A DNA stretch of 64,000 nt from Streptomyces sp. V3I7 (GTDB lineage: Bacteria > Actinomycetota > Actinomycetes > Streptomycetales > Streptomycetaceae). Shown one piece after another: positions 44,910-53,742 of the stretch. Numbering within the stretch: position 1 is the stretch's first letter; every line of letters begins with the position of its first letter. The translations under genes and the position numbers were made by a program. A model generated the notes under the pieces. It was not told where the DNA came from, did not search any database, and saw only the letters and a program-made list of their open reading frames with translations. The stretch lies in contig NZ_JAUSZK010000001.1 in the NCBI RefSeq assembly GCF_030817495.1, positions 5,852,001 to 5,916,000 of the forward strand, written 5' to 3'.

Positions 44910-47242
44910 CAGCCCCGGCCACCCAGGCGGTGCGCCGCCGCGTCACCGTGCGGGGCACCGTGCAGGGCGTGGGCTTCCGCCCCTACGTGCACCGCCTGGC
45001 CACCGACCTGGCGCTCGCCGGGTTCGTGAGCAACACGGCGTACGGCGTGCTCATCGAGGTGGAGGGACCCGCGGCCGCCGTCGCCGCCTTCCGCGACCGG
45101 CTCCCCGCCGAACTGCCGCCACTGGCCACCGTGATCGGCATCGAGGCCGAGGACCTGCCCGCCACCGGCGCCGACGACGCCTTCACCATCCGCTCCACCG
45201 AGCAGTCCCCGGGCCGCACCCAGCTCCCGGCCGACACCGCGACCTGCGCCGACTGCCTGCGCGAGCTGGCCGCCCCGGCCGACCGCCGCCACCGGCACCC
45301 CTTCGTCACCTGCACCCACTGCGGACCCCGCTTCACCATCGCCACCGGCATGCCGTACGACCGCGCCGTCACGACCATGGCCGGCTTCCCGATGTGCCCG
45401 GACTGCGCCCGGGAGTACGGCGATCCGGGCGACCGCCGCTTCCACGCCCAGCCCGTGGCCTGCCCCGCCTGCGGACCCCGGCTGCGCCTTCTCCCCGCAG
45501 CCGGCGGTGATATCCGCCCCGCACGGGACGCCGATGCGCTGACGGCGGCCCGCGCCCTGCTGGCCGCCGGACGGATCGTCGCGGTCAAGGGGCTCGGCGG
45601 CTACCACCTGGCCTGCGACGCCACCGATCCGCGCGCCGTCGACGAGCTGCGCCGCCGCAAGGAGCGGGGCGGCAAACCGTTCGCCGTGATGTGCGCGGAC
45701 CTCGCCGCCGCCGAGCGCATCGCCGAGACCTCCCCGGCCGAGCGCACCGCGCTCACCGGCCCCCGGCGCCCCATCGTCCTGCTGCGCCGACGCGGCTCGG
45801 ACCTCCTCGCCCCCGGCGTCTGCCCGGGCAGCCCGCACCTCGGCGTGATGCTGCCCTACACCCCCCTGCACACCCTGCTGTTCGGGCTGCCCGGCGACCC
45901 GCCCGGACCGCAGGCGCTGGTCATGACGAGCGGCAACCGCTCGGGCGAGCCGATCGTCACGGACGACGACGAGGCGCTGACCCGGCTCGCCCAACTGGCC
46001 GACGCCTGGCTCGCGCACGACCGGGTCATCGCCTCCCCGTGCGACGACTCGCTGCTGCGGGTCCGCCCCGACGGCACCGAACAGGTGCTGCGCCGCTCCC
46101 GCGGCTACGTCCCCCGGCCGCTGCGGCTGCCGGTTCTGGTACGCCCCGCGCTCGCGGTCGGCGGCGACCTCAAGAACGCGCTGTGCCTCGGCGAGGGCGA
46201 ACAGGCCTGGTTCGGGCCGCACATCGGCGACATGGGCGAGCTGACCACCCTCCAGGCCGCCGAGCGGGCGGAGTTGCGGATGCAGGCCCTGACCGGCGTC
46301 ACCCCCGAACTCGTCGCCGCCGACCGCCACCCCGCCTACCACTCGGCCCGCTGGGCCTGCCGACTGACCGGCCTGGCACCGCTGTTCGTCCAGCACCACC
46401 ACGCGCACACCGCCTCGGCCATGGCCGAGCACGGTCTCGACGGCACCACCCCCGTCATCGGCGTCGCCTTCGACGGCACCGGGTACGGCGACGACGGCAC
46501 CGTCTGGGGCGGCGAGTTCCTCCTCGCCGACTACACGGGCTACCGGCGCTTCGCCCATCTCGCCCCCGCCTCCCTCCCCGGCGGGAACGCGGGCGTCGCC
46601 AACCCGTGCCGACTCGCGCTGGCCCGGCTGCGGGCCGCCGGTCTGCCCTGGGACGCGGACGTGCCGAGCGTCACCGCCTGTACCCCCGACGAACTGGCCC
46701 TTCTGGACCAGCAGTTGACGCGTCAGGTCGCGTGCGTGCCGACCTCCAGCATGGGGCGGCTCTTCGACGCGGTCTCCTCCCTCGCCGGGGTGTGCCACCG
46801 CGCCGGGTACGAGGCCCAGGCCGCGCTGGAACTGGAGGCCGCGGCCGGTGCGGCATGGGGCGCCGACAACTCGGCGTACGGCTTCGGCTTCGGCTTCGAC
46901 GGCGGTTCGGGTGCGGTGCGGTGCGATCCGGCGCCCGTGCTGCGGGCCCTCGTCGCCGACCTGCGGCACGGCACCCCGGTGCCGGTGATCGCCGCGCGCT
47001 TCCACCGCGGCGTCGCGCACGCCGTGCTGGAGATCTGCGGGCGTGCGCGGCGGGCCACCGGCCTCGCCACCGTGGCCCTCACCGGCGGGGTCTTCGCCAA
47101 CGCCCTGCTGGAAGAGGCGTGCACGGCCCTGCTGGCCGACGCGGGCTTCGCCGTCCTGCGCCACGGCGAGGTCCCCCCGAACGACGGCGGTCTGGCGCTC
47201 GGGCAACTGGTGGTCGCGGCGCGGCAACGACAGGAGGAGTGA
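44906..47242 (+). CDS. hypF: Carbamoyltransferase HypF
   Basis: Makes the thiocarbamate on HypE that becomes cyanide, 778 aa. Domains in order: acylphosphatase (about 10-95, GTVQGVGFRPYVHRLA); two Cys4 zinc fingers (about 110-190, CADC..CTHC and CPDC..CPAC); YrdC-like (about 205-390, KGLGGYHLACDA, KRERGGKPF-like); and Kae1-like carbamoyltransferase (about 400-778, VQHHHAHTASAMAEHG, GVAFDGTGYG). All elements are intact. GTG start overlaps hypB. Confidence 0.97.
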   Translation: MTAPATQAVRRRVTVRGTVQGVGFRPYVHRLATDLALAGFVSNTAYGVLIEVEGPAAAVAAFRDRLPAELPPLATVIGIEAEDLPATGADDAFTIRSTEQSPGRTQLPADTATCADCLRELAAPADRRHRHPFVTCTHCGPRFTIATGMPYDRAVTTMAGFPMCPDCAREYGDPGDRRFHAQPVACPACGPRLRLLPAAGGDIRPARDADALTAARALLAAGRIVAVKGLGGYHLACDATDPRAVDELRRRKERGGKPFAVMCADLAAAERIAETSPAERTALTGPRRPIVLLRRRGSDLLAPGVCPGSPHLGVMLPYTPLHTLLFGLPGDPPGPQALVMTSGNRSGEPIVTDDDEALTRLAQLADAWLAHDRVIASPCDDSLLRVRPDGTEQVLRRSRGYVPRPLRLPVLVRPALAVGGDLKNALCLGEGEQAWFGPHIGDMGELTTLQAAERAELRMQALTGVTPELVAADRHPAYHSARWACRLTGLAPLFVQHHHAHTASAMAEHGLDGTTPVIGVAFDGTGYGDDGTVWGGEFLLADYTGYRRFAHLAPASLPGGNAGVANPCRLALARLRAAGLPWDADVPSVTACTPDELALLDQQLTRQVACVPTSSMGRLFDAVSSLAGVCHRAGYEAQAALELEAAAGAAWGADNSAYGFGFGFDGGSGAVRCDPAPVLRALVADLRHGTPVPVIAARFHRGVAHAVLEICGRARRATGLATVALTGGVFANALLEEACTALLADAGFAVLRHGEVPPNDGGLALGQLVVAARQRQEE

Positions 47243-47245
47243 CCC

Positions 47246-47566
47246 ATGTGTTTGGCAGTGCCCGGCAAGGTCGTGTCCATCGACGACCAGGCCGATCCGC
47301 TCACCGGGCTGATCGACTTCGGCGGCGTGCAGAAGCAGGCGTGTCTGGAGTACGTGTCCGACGTACAGGTCGGCGAGTACGTCATCGTGCACGTCGGCTT
47401 CGCCCTCCAGCGACTGGACGAGGCATCGGCGCTCGCCTCGCTCAAGCTCTTCGAGGAACTCGGACTGCTGGAGGAGGAGTTCGGCGACGCCTGGGAGCAG
47501 GCGGCGAACGAGGCGGGGGCCACCCTGACGGCGGAGCACCCGAACAGCGGGAGTGAGGTCCTGTGA
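47246..47566 (+). CDS. hypC: Hydrogenase assembly chaperone HypC
   Basis: Chaperone of 106 aa starting MCLAVPGKV, where Cys2 binds the Fe(CN)2CO unit. The OB-fold core runs to about residue 75, with a longer acidic tail than minimal HypC ([10 protein letters not shown]). Starts 3 nt after hypF; its stop overlaps the hypD GTG. Confidence 0.96.
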   Translation: MCLAVPGKVVSIDDQADPLTGLIDFGGVQKQACLEYVSDVQVGEYVIVHVGFALQRLDEASALASLKLFEELGLLEEEFGDAWEQAANEAGATLTAEHPNSGSEVL

Positions 47567-48705
47567 AGTACATCGACGAGTTCAACGACCCTGATCTCGC
47601 ACGGCGGTTGCTGGACGAGATCCACGCCACCGCCACCCGGCCGTGGGCCCTGATGGAGGTGTGCGGAGGACAGACCCACTCCATCATCCGGCACGGCATC
47701 GATCAACTGCTCCCCGAACAGGTCGAGTTGATCCACGGGCCGGGATGCCCCGTCTGCGTCACCCCGCTCGACGTCATCGACAAGGCGCTGGAGATCGCCT
47801 CACGGCCGGGCGTGATCTTCTGCTCCTTCGGCGACATGCTCCGCGTCCCCGGCACCGACCGCGACCTGTTCCGGGTCAAGGGCGAGGGCGGCGACGTACG
47901 CGTGGTCTACTCGCCGCTCGACGCACTGGAGTTGGCGCGTAAGCACCCGGACCGCGAGGTCGTGTTCTTCGCCATCGGCTTCGAGACCACCGCCCCCGCC
48001 AACGCCATGGCCGTGCACCAGGCGCGCCGCCTCGGCCTGGCCAACTTCAGCCTGCTGGTGTCCCATGTGCGGGTGCCCCCGGCCGTCGAGGCCATCATGA
48101 GCGCCCCTCAGTGCCGGGTGCAGGGCTTCCTGGCCGCCGGCCACGTGTGCAGCGTGATGGGCACGGCCGAATACCCCGAGCTCGCCGAGCGGTTCGGCGT
48201 CCCGCTCGTGGTGACGGGCTTCGAACCGCTGGACATCCTCGAAGGCATCCGCCGCGCCGTACGCCAACTGGAGCGCGGCGAGCACCGGGTGGAGAACGCG
48301 TACGCCCGGGCCGTGCGCGAGGACGGCAATCCGGCCGCCCTGCGCATGATCCAGGAGGTGTTCGAGGTCGCCGACCGCAACTGGCGCGGCATCGGGCGCA
48401 TTCCGCGGAGCGGCTGGCGGCTGTCCGAGGCGTTCCGGGCGTACGACGCCGAGCACCGCTTCGACGTCGGCGGCATCCGTACCGAGGAGCCGGCCGAGTG
48501 CCGCAGCGGCGAGGTGCTCCAGGGGCTGATCAAGCCCACCGAGTGCGCCGCGTTCGGCACCACCTGCACCCCGCGCACCCCGCTCGGCGCGACCATGGTC
48601 TCCAGCGAGGGCGCCTGCGCCGCGTACTACCTGTACCGCCGGATGAACAGCCCGATGCCGCAGGCCGCCCGGGCCGCGCGGGAGGAGATGAACCCCGTTG
48701 CCTGA
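47563..48705 (+). CDS. hypD: Hydrogenase maturation protein HypD
   Basis: Iron-sulfur protein of 380 aa holding the Fe(CN)2CO assembly site with Hyp[12 protein letters not shown] with the key Cys, [20 protein letters not shown] and the C-terminal cluster Cys ([23 protein letters not shown]) are present. GTG 47563 overlaps hypC. Complete. Confidence 0.97.
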   Translation: MKYIDEFNDPDLARRLLDEIHATATRPWALMEVCGGQTHSIIRHGIDQLLPEQVELIHGPGCPVCVTPLDVIDKALEIASRPGVIFCSFGDMLRVPGTDRDLFRVKGEGGDVRVVYSPLDALELARKHPDREVVFFAIGFETTAPANAMAVHQARRLGLANFSLLVSHVRVPPAVEAIMSAPQCRVQGFLAAGHVCSVMGTAEYPELAERFGVPLVVTGFEPLDILEGIRRAVRQLERGEHRVENAYARAVREDGNPAALRMIQEVFEVADRNWRGIGRIPRSGWRLSEAFRAYDAEHRFDVGGIRTEEPAECRSGEVLQGLIKPTECAAFGTTCTPRTPLGATMVSSEGACAAYYLYRRMNSPMPQAARAAREEMNPVA

Positions 48706-49792
48706 ACTCGCCGACGCCACCGCTGACATGACCGCCGACCCGGTCGTCGATCCCGCCAACTGGAGCTGCCCCGCCCCGCTGCGCGACCAGCCCGTCGTGG
48801 TCATGGGGCACGGCGGGGGCGGCGCCCTGTCCGCCGAGTTGGTGGAGCAGGTGTTCATCCCCGCCTACGGCAACGCCACCCTCGCCGCGATGGCCGACTC
48901 CGCCGTGCTCGAACTGGGCGGCGCCCGGCTGGCGTTCTCCACCGACTCCCATGTGGTGCGGCCGCTGTTCTTCCCCGGCGGCAGCCTCGGCGACCTCGCG
49001 GTCAACGGCACCGTCAACGACCTGGCGATGAGCGGCGCCCGGCCCGCCTACCTGTCCGCCGCCTTCGTCCTGGAGGAGGGCGTCGAGCTGTCCGTGGTCG
49101 AGCGGATCGCCCGCGCCATGGGCACGGCGGCCGAGGCGGCCGGGGTCACCATCGCCACCGGAGACACCAAGGTGGTGGAGTCCGGCCACGGCGACGGCGT
49201 GTACGTCACCACGGCCGGGGTCGGTCTCGTGCCCGACGGCGTCGACATCCGCCCGCAGCGGGCGCGGCCCGGCGACGCCGTCATCGTCAGCGGGCCGATC
49301 GGCCTGCACGGCGTGGCCATCATGAGCGTGCGAGAGGGGCTGGAGTTCGGCATCGAGATCGCCAGCGACACCGCGCCGCTCGCCGGACTGGTCGCCGCCA
49401 TGCTGGACGTCACCCCGGACGTCCACGTGCTGCGCGACCCCACCCGCGGCGGCCTCGCCGCCTCCCTCAACGAGATCGCCCGCGCCTCGGGAACCGGCGT
49501 CCGGCTGAGCGAGCGCGCCATCCCGGTGCCGGACGCGGTGGCGGGCGCCTGCGGCTTCCTCGGCCTCGACCCGCTGTACGTCGCCAACGAGGGGCGCCTG
49601 GTGGCGTTCGTACCCCGCCCCGCGGCGGAGGCGGTCCTCGCGGCGATGCGCGCCCACCCGCAGGGGACCGGCGCCACACTGATCGGGGAGTGCGTCACCG
49701 AACATCCCGGCATGGTCGTGGTCTCCACCGGCCTCGGCGGTACGCGGGTGGTGGACCTGCCGCTCGGCGAGCAGCTTCCGCGCATCTGCTGA
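48698..49792 (+). CDS. hypE: Hydrogenase maturation protein HypE
   Basis: Dehydrates the thiocarbamate to a thiocyanate at its C-terminal Cys, 364 aa from TTG 48698. PurM-like fold: [48 protein letters not shown] is the ATP region, and the chain ends PRIC with the essential cysteine. The TTG has GGAGGAG at 48681-48687 and overlaps hypD by 8 nt; ATG 48728 is an alternative. Last gene of the plus-strand operon. Confidence 0.96.
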   Translation: MPELADATADMTADPVVDPANWSCPAPLRDQPVVVMGHGGGGALSAELVEQVFIPAYGNATLAAMADSAVLELGGARLAFSTDSHVVRPLFFPGGSLGDLAVNGTVNDLAMSGARPAYLSAAFVLEEGVELSVVERIARAMGTAAEAAGVTIATGDTKVVESGHGDGVYVTTAGVGLVPDGVDIRPQRARPGDAVIVSGPIGLHGVAIMSVREGLEFGIEIASDTAPLAGLVAAMLDVTPDVHVLRDPTRGGLAASLNEIARASGTGVRLSERAIPVPDAVAGACGFLGLDPLYVANEGRLVAFVPRPAAEAVLAAMRAHPQGTGATLIGECVTEHPGMVVVSTGLGGTRVVDLPLGEQLPRIC

Positions 49793-49803
49793 GCTGAGTA
49801 CAC

Positions 49804-49846
49804 GCGAGGGCCCCGCCGGTGCCGCACGCACCGGCGGGGCCCTCGC
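49804..49846. terminator. Bidirectional terminator, perfect 18-bp stem
   Basis: Arms 49804-49821 and 49829-49846 are perfectly complementary around a 7-nt loop. Lies between convergent hypE (ends 49792) and hypA (ends 49852), closing both hydrogenase operons. Confidence 0.88.
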
Positions 49847-49851
49847 GCATG

Positions 49852-50208
49852 TCAGGCCGAGCCCAGTATCGGCTCGATGCCGGTGATCTCCAGTTCCCGT
49901 CCGCTGCGCAGGTCCTGGGACGGCTGATCGCAGCGCGGGCACCAGAAGAACGGCGGCATCCCTACCGCGAACTCCTCGGCGCACGGGGCGCACCAGGCCT
50001 GCGCGGGAACCTGCTCCACCACGAGCCGGGCCGAGGCCAGGGCGGTTCCGTCACGGGCCACTTCGAAGGCGAAGTCCAGCGCGTCGGGCACGACGCCGGA
50101 CAGCTCACCGACCCGGACGGTCACGGCGGAGACGGCCTCCGTCCCGTCCGCCCGGGCCAGCGCGTCGGCCTGCTCGATGATCGCGGTCGCGATCGACAAC
50201 TCGTGCAC
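49852..50208 (-). CDS. hypA: Nickel metallochaperone HypA
   Basis: Nickel-delivery protein of 118 aa. It starts MHELSIA (His2 nickel ligand; GTG start) and has a zinc site formed by CAPC and CPRC (residues about 73-93). Unusually it is not beside hypB but ends the structural-gene operon, reading toward it from the other strand. Confidence 0.95.
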   Translation of the reverse strand: MHELSIATAIIEQADALARADGTEAVSAVTVRVGELSGVVPDALDFAFEVARDGTALASARLVVEQVPAQAWCAPCAEEFAVGMPPFFWCPRCDQPSQDLRSGRELEITGIEPILGSA

Positions 50209-50215
50209 AGCCGCC

Positions 50216-50419
50216 TCACGGGTACCGGCGGCGGGCGCGGAAGCCGCTCACGGTCATCCGCCGGATCCGCACCTCACGCACCAGGCTGGGGATCTCCCGG
50301 ACGAACAGCGCCAGGGCGAGCAGTCCCACCACGAGGGCCTGGGCCTTCAGCACCTGCCGTCCGGTCGTCCCGGCTCTCCGGCACATGGGGGCCGGCTTTC
50401 GTGCTCGTCGATGCTTCAT
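50216..50419 (-). CDS. Small membrane protein in the hydrogenase operon, 67 aa
   Basis: Basic N-terminus (MKHRRARKPAPMCRRAGTT), one hydrophobic helix VLKAQALVVGLLALALFV (about 23-40), then a basic tail (REVRIRRM..FRARRR). Topology would place both basic ends near the membrane. ATG 50419 is chosen; a weak GGAA precedes it. Lies 7 nt before hypA. Not recognised. Could anchor or dock the hydrogenase at the membrane, since HhyS/HhyL have no membrane segment; inference only. Confidence 0.65.
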   Translation of the reverse strand: MKHRRARKPAPMCRRAGTTGRQVLKAQALVVGLLALALFVREIPSLVREVRIRRMTVSGFRARRRYP

Positions 50420-50463
50420 TTCCGGTGACTCCCTGCTGTCGCTGTGCCTGTCGAGTCGGTTCC

Positions 50464-50682
50464 TCATCCCGGCGGGATGTTCGGCATGACCTCCAGGAGG
50501 ACGTCGTGCTTCTTCCAGCTGATGGCGGTGGAGCGGCGCGCGTCCGCGGTGCCGTCCTCGTGGTGGCCGCGCTGTCCCTGGTACGGCCCCTTGTTGCCCT
50601 CGTGCATCCCGCACACGTGCGTGGGGGTGTCCGGCTTGACCTGGGCCCGGCCCACTCTGACGTGGCCGATGGTGGTGGTCAT
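50464..50682 (-). CDS. His-rich small protein in the hydrogenase operon, 72 aa
   Basis: ATG 50682 preceded by AAGGAGA. Six His and one Cys: GHVRVG, THVCGMHEG (residues about 21-29), RGHHEDG, WKKHD; ends LEVMPNIPPG. No signal peptide or membrane helix. THVCGMH could bind nickel, iron or zinc. I do not recognise a family. Position between DUF5947 and the 67-aa membrane protein suggests a hydrogenase accessory. Confidence 0.7.
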   Translation of the reverse strand: MTTTIGHVRVGRAQVKPDTPTHVCGMHEGNKGPYQGQRGHHEDGTADARRSTAISWKKHDVLLEVMPNIPPG

Positions 50683-50725
50683 GGGACTCTCCTTCCTCGC
50701 CTCCGCGCCGCGGAGGACGTCGTGC

Positions 50726-51319
50726 TCACGACGACCGCTCGGTGAGGCCCTCGAAGAAGGCCTCGACGGCCCGCCAGACCCGGCCGCCACCGGACAGGCC
50801 ACGCCATTCGCGGCGTACGACGGCCACCATCCGGTAGCAGTCGTCGACGGGCACGATCCAGTGGTGGTCGAGGCCGTGGACGGTGTTCACCAGCAGTGCC
50901 TCCACCTCGGGTGCCACGGTTCGCAGCGGCGGACACATCGCGCCCAGCCGCTGCCAGGCGTCCGCGTCCACCTCCCACCGCATGGCGCCCGCCGGGCTCG
51001 GCCCCTGGGCGGTGACGGTGCCGTCGGCCCGGGGCACGAAGAAGACCAGCCCGACCGGCACCCCCAGGACCTCCGTGTCGACCCGGGGGAGCCTGACCCG
51101 GCGCCGGGGCACGAGCCGGTAGCGGCCTTCGCCGTCGCCCGCGAACAGCACCGAGCAGGGGCCGCAGACGCAGCGCACCTCGTCGTCGGAGCAGTCGTAC
51201 AGATGGCGGTGCTCCTCGGACACCCGCGTGGCGCACAGCTCGCACACCTCGGCCGCCGACGTCACCGCACGGTCGGCCGAGGAGCGGATGAGGCGGGCCA
51301 GCGCGCCGTCCGTGCTCAC
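50726..51319 (-). CDS. DUF5947 protein with Cys-rich N-terminal knuckles
   Basis: Protein of 197 aa. C26-x2-C29 and C50-V-C52-x2-C55 suggest a rubredoxin-like or zinc site (SAAEVCELCATRV, RCVCGPC). The remainder has a VPVGLVFFV beta-region and DADAWQRLGAM. I recall this family (DUF5947) beside actinobacterial hydrogenase genes, but no function is known. GTG 51319 overlaps the NifU-like gene (GTGA), so translation is coupled. Confidence 0.82.
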   Translation of the reverse strand: MSTDGALARLIRSSADRAVTSAAEVCELCATRVSEEHRHLYDCSDDEVRCVCGPCSVLFAGDGEGRYRLVPRRRVRLPRVDTEVLGVPVGLVFFVPRADGTVTAQGPSPAGAMRWEVDADAWQRLGAMCPPLRTVAPEVEALLVNTVHGLDHHWIVPVDDCYRMVAVVRREWRGLSGGGRVWRAVEAFFEGLTERSS

Positions 51320-51885
51320 GGCGCGCCCCGGTGGGTGAGCGCAGCCAGCGGCACGAACGCCGGGGCCGCGGGCCGGCCGGAGTCCTCCAGCGGCTCCACG
51401 TCCGTCAGCTCGGGAGCCAGGGCGAGCACGGCCTCGCGCACCGCGTCGGTGACCTCGCTCGTACCGCCGCCGCATTCGCTGCCGCAGCCGCCCGCCGTCA
51501 CGCGCACCCGGCCCACCTGTCCCTCGACACCGGCCCACTCCACGTCGCCGCCGCGCTCGCGCACCGCCGGGCGCAGCCGTTCGACCGCGCGGGCGGCCCG
51601 GCGCTCGACCGGCTCCGGGTGGATGGCGTGCAGCACCATCAGGTGCCCGACCAGCTCGTCATCGGCGAGGCGCCCGGCGAGCTCCGCGTCCGCGTGGTCG
51701 AGGACCCGGGCGAGTGCCTCGCCGTAGACCTCGGTGAGCAGCGCGACCGCCTCCACGGCGGAGCGGGCGTGCGAGCCGGGCGCGGACTCCAGCCCGGCCA
51801 GCAGCTCGTCGAGGTGGGCGAGCCGGGCCTCGACGGCCGGGTCGGCGAGCCGGCCGACCGCCACCGGCGCCTCGGCCTCAGCCAT
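51316..51885 (-). CDS. NifU C-terminal-domain-like protein
   Basis: Protein of 189 aa: a helical N-terminal half, then a NifU C-terminal-like alpha/beta domain (about 95-165: RAVERLRPAVRERGGDVEWAGVEG, GRVRVTAGGCGSECGGG). The metal site is C-G-S-E-C (CxxxC) rather than the CxxC of Nfu scaffolds, a notable change. Overlaps hhyL by 8 nt. Likely delivers or protects Fe-S clusters of HhyS or HhyL; inference. Confidence 0.85.
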   Translation of the reverse strand: MAEAEAPVAVGRLADPAVEARLAHLDELLAGLESAPGSHARSAVEAVALLTEVYGEALARVLDHADAELAGRLADDELVGHLMVLHAIHPEPVERRAARAVERLRPAVRERGGDVEWAGVEGQVGRVRVTAGGCGSECGGGTSEVTDAVREAVLALAPELTDVEPLEDSGRPAAPAFVPLAALTHRGAP

Positions 51886-53674
51886 GGTTCGCCCCGTACG
51901 TCGGCGAGTGCAGGGTGGTCAGCGTCTTGCCCTTGCCCATGTACATGTGCACGCCGCACGGCAGGCACGGGTCGAAGCTGCGGACGGTGCGCATGATGTC
52001 GACGCCCTTGAAGTCGTCCGGCCCGTTCTCCTCGAAGATGGGCTGGCCCTGGACGGCGTCCTCGTACGGCCCGGGGGTGCCGAAGCTGTCGCGGGGGCTG
52101 GCGTTCCACGGGGTCGGCGGGTACGGGTGGTAGTTGGCGATCTTCTTGTCCTTGATCACCAGGTGGTGGGAGAGCACGCCGCGCACCGCCTCGTGGAAGC
52201 CGCAGCCGATCGCCTCGTCCGGCACCTCGAAGTCCTCGAACACCTTGGTCTCGCCGGCCCGCACGAACCCCATGGCCTCCTCGATGAACTGCAGCGCCAT
52301 GGCGGCCGCGTAGGCCACGAAGTACGGCCGGGCGCGGTCGCGCTCGATGGTGTTGCTCCACTTCGGGATGCGCCACTCCAGCGTCGTCTCCGGCAGCGTC
52401 TCGCCCTTGGGCAGGGAGATGCGCACGCTGTCGCCGGTCGCCTTGACGTACGGGGTGTCGACCAGGCCGCTCAGCGCGGTCGACCACAGCCGGGCGAGCG
52501 GGCCGCCGCCGGTGTCGAGGGCGAGGTGCTCGCCGGTCTTCTTGTCGAACCAGCGCGGGCTCATCACCCACGTGTACTTGTCGTCGAAGTTCCGCTTCTG
52601 CGGCACCGGGATCGTCGTCTGGTTCCACGGGTGGCGCATGTCGACCGGGTTGCCCAGCGGGTCGTGCGTGACGAACGGCTTCTCGTTGACCCAGTCGTCG
52701 TAGTACGAGCTGCTGACCAGGATGCGGATGCCGAGGTTGATGTCGATGAGGTCGTTGGTGACCAGCTCACCGTCGACGATGATGCCCGGGGTGACGTACA
52801 TCGCCTTGCCCCACTCGTTCATCGTGTCGTAGCGGTAGTCGACGACGTCGGGGTCCTGGAAGGCGCCCCAGCAGCCCAGTTGGATGCGTCGGCGGCCGAC
52901 CTCCTCGTAGCCGGGCAGCGCCTCGTAGAAGAAGTCGAAGACGTCGTCGTTCATGGCGACGGCCTTCTTGATGAAGTCCATGACGCGCATGAGGCGGCTG
53001 AGGTAGTCGGTGAAGAGGGTCGGGGTCGGCATCGTGCCGACGCCGCCCGGGTAGAGCGCCGACGGGTGGACGTGGCGCCCCTCCATCAGGCAGAACATCT
53101 CGCGGGTGACCCGGCTGACCTTCAGGGCCTCCTTGTAGACCTCGCCCTCGAATGGGTTGAAGGCCTTCATGATGTCGGCGATCGTCCGGTAGCCGTGGAG
53201 GTACCCGTGCGGCGCCTCGGTGCGCTCCGCGCGGGCCAGCACACCGGGGTTGGTGGCCTTGACCATCGCCTCGCAGAAGTCCACGAACACCAGGTTGTCC
53301 TGGAAGATCGTGTGGTCGAACATGTACTCCGCGGCCTCGCCGAGGTTGACGATCGTCTCGCCCAGCCGGGGCGGCTTCACCCCGTACGCCATCTGCTGGG
53401 CGTAGTCCGAGCACGTGGTGTGGTTGTCGCCGCAGATGCCGCAGATGCGGGAGGTGATGAAGCCCGCGTCGCGCGGGTCCTTGCCCCGCATGAAGACGGA
53501 GTAGCCACGGAACAGCGACGAGGTGCTGTGGCACTCCACGACTTCCTGGTTGGCGAAGTCGATCTTCGTGTAGATGCCCAGGTTCCCGATGATGCGGGTG
53601 ATCGGGTCCCAGTTCATGTCCACGAGCTGCGGTGGTTTGCGTGCTGAGGAGGGCCCTGCCTCGGTGGTGGTCAT
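51878..53674 (-). CDS. hhyL: Group 1h [NiFe]-hydrogenase large subunit
   Basis: Catalytic subunit, 598 aa. L1 motif S-R-I-C78-G-I-C81-GDNHTTCSDYA and L2 motif D-P-C570-L-P-C573-G-V-H576 supply the four nickel/iron cysteines in the forms typical of the actinobacterial high-affinity group. A 22-residue tail after His576 should be removed by the endopeptidase. H2 is oxidised at atmospheric concentration in relatives, often in spores. ATG 53674. Second structural gene after hhyS (gap 68 nt). Confidence 0.97.
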   Translation of the reverse strand: MTTTEAGPSSARKPPQLVDMNWDPITRIIGNLGIYTKIDFANQEVVECHSTSSLFRGYSVFMRGKDPRDAGFITSRICGICGDNHTTCSDYAQQMAYGVKPPRLGETIVNLGEAAEYMFDHTIFQDNLVFVDFCEAMVKATNPGVLARAERTEAPHGYLHGYRTIADIMKAFNPFEGEVYKEALKVSRVTREMFCLMEGRHVHPSALYPGGVGTMPTPTLFTDYLSRLMRVMDFIKKAVAMNDDVFDFFYEALPGYEEVGRRRIQLGCWGAFQDPDVVDYRYDTMNEWGKAMYVTPGIIVDGELVTNDLIDINLGIRILVSSSYYDDWVNEKPFVTHDPLGNPVDMRHPWNQTTIPVPQKRNFDDKYTWVMSPRWFDKKTGEHLALDTGGGPLARLWSTALSGLVDTPYVKATGDSVRISLPKGETLPETTLEWRIPKWSNTIERDRARPYFVAYAAAMALQFIEEAMGFVRAGETKVFEDFEVPDEAIGCGFHEAVRGVLSHHLVIKDKKIANYHPYPPTPWNASPRDSFGTPGPYEDAVQGQPIFEENGPDDFKGVDIMRTVRSFDPCLPCGVHMYMGKGKTLTTLHSPTYGANHG

Positions 53675-53742
53675 CGGTGGTTGTGCCCCTCGGTTTCGTT
53701 CGGTGCGTGGTGGGGTGCGGGCGGGTGTGGGCGGGCGTGCGG

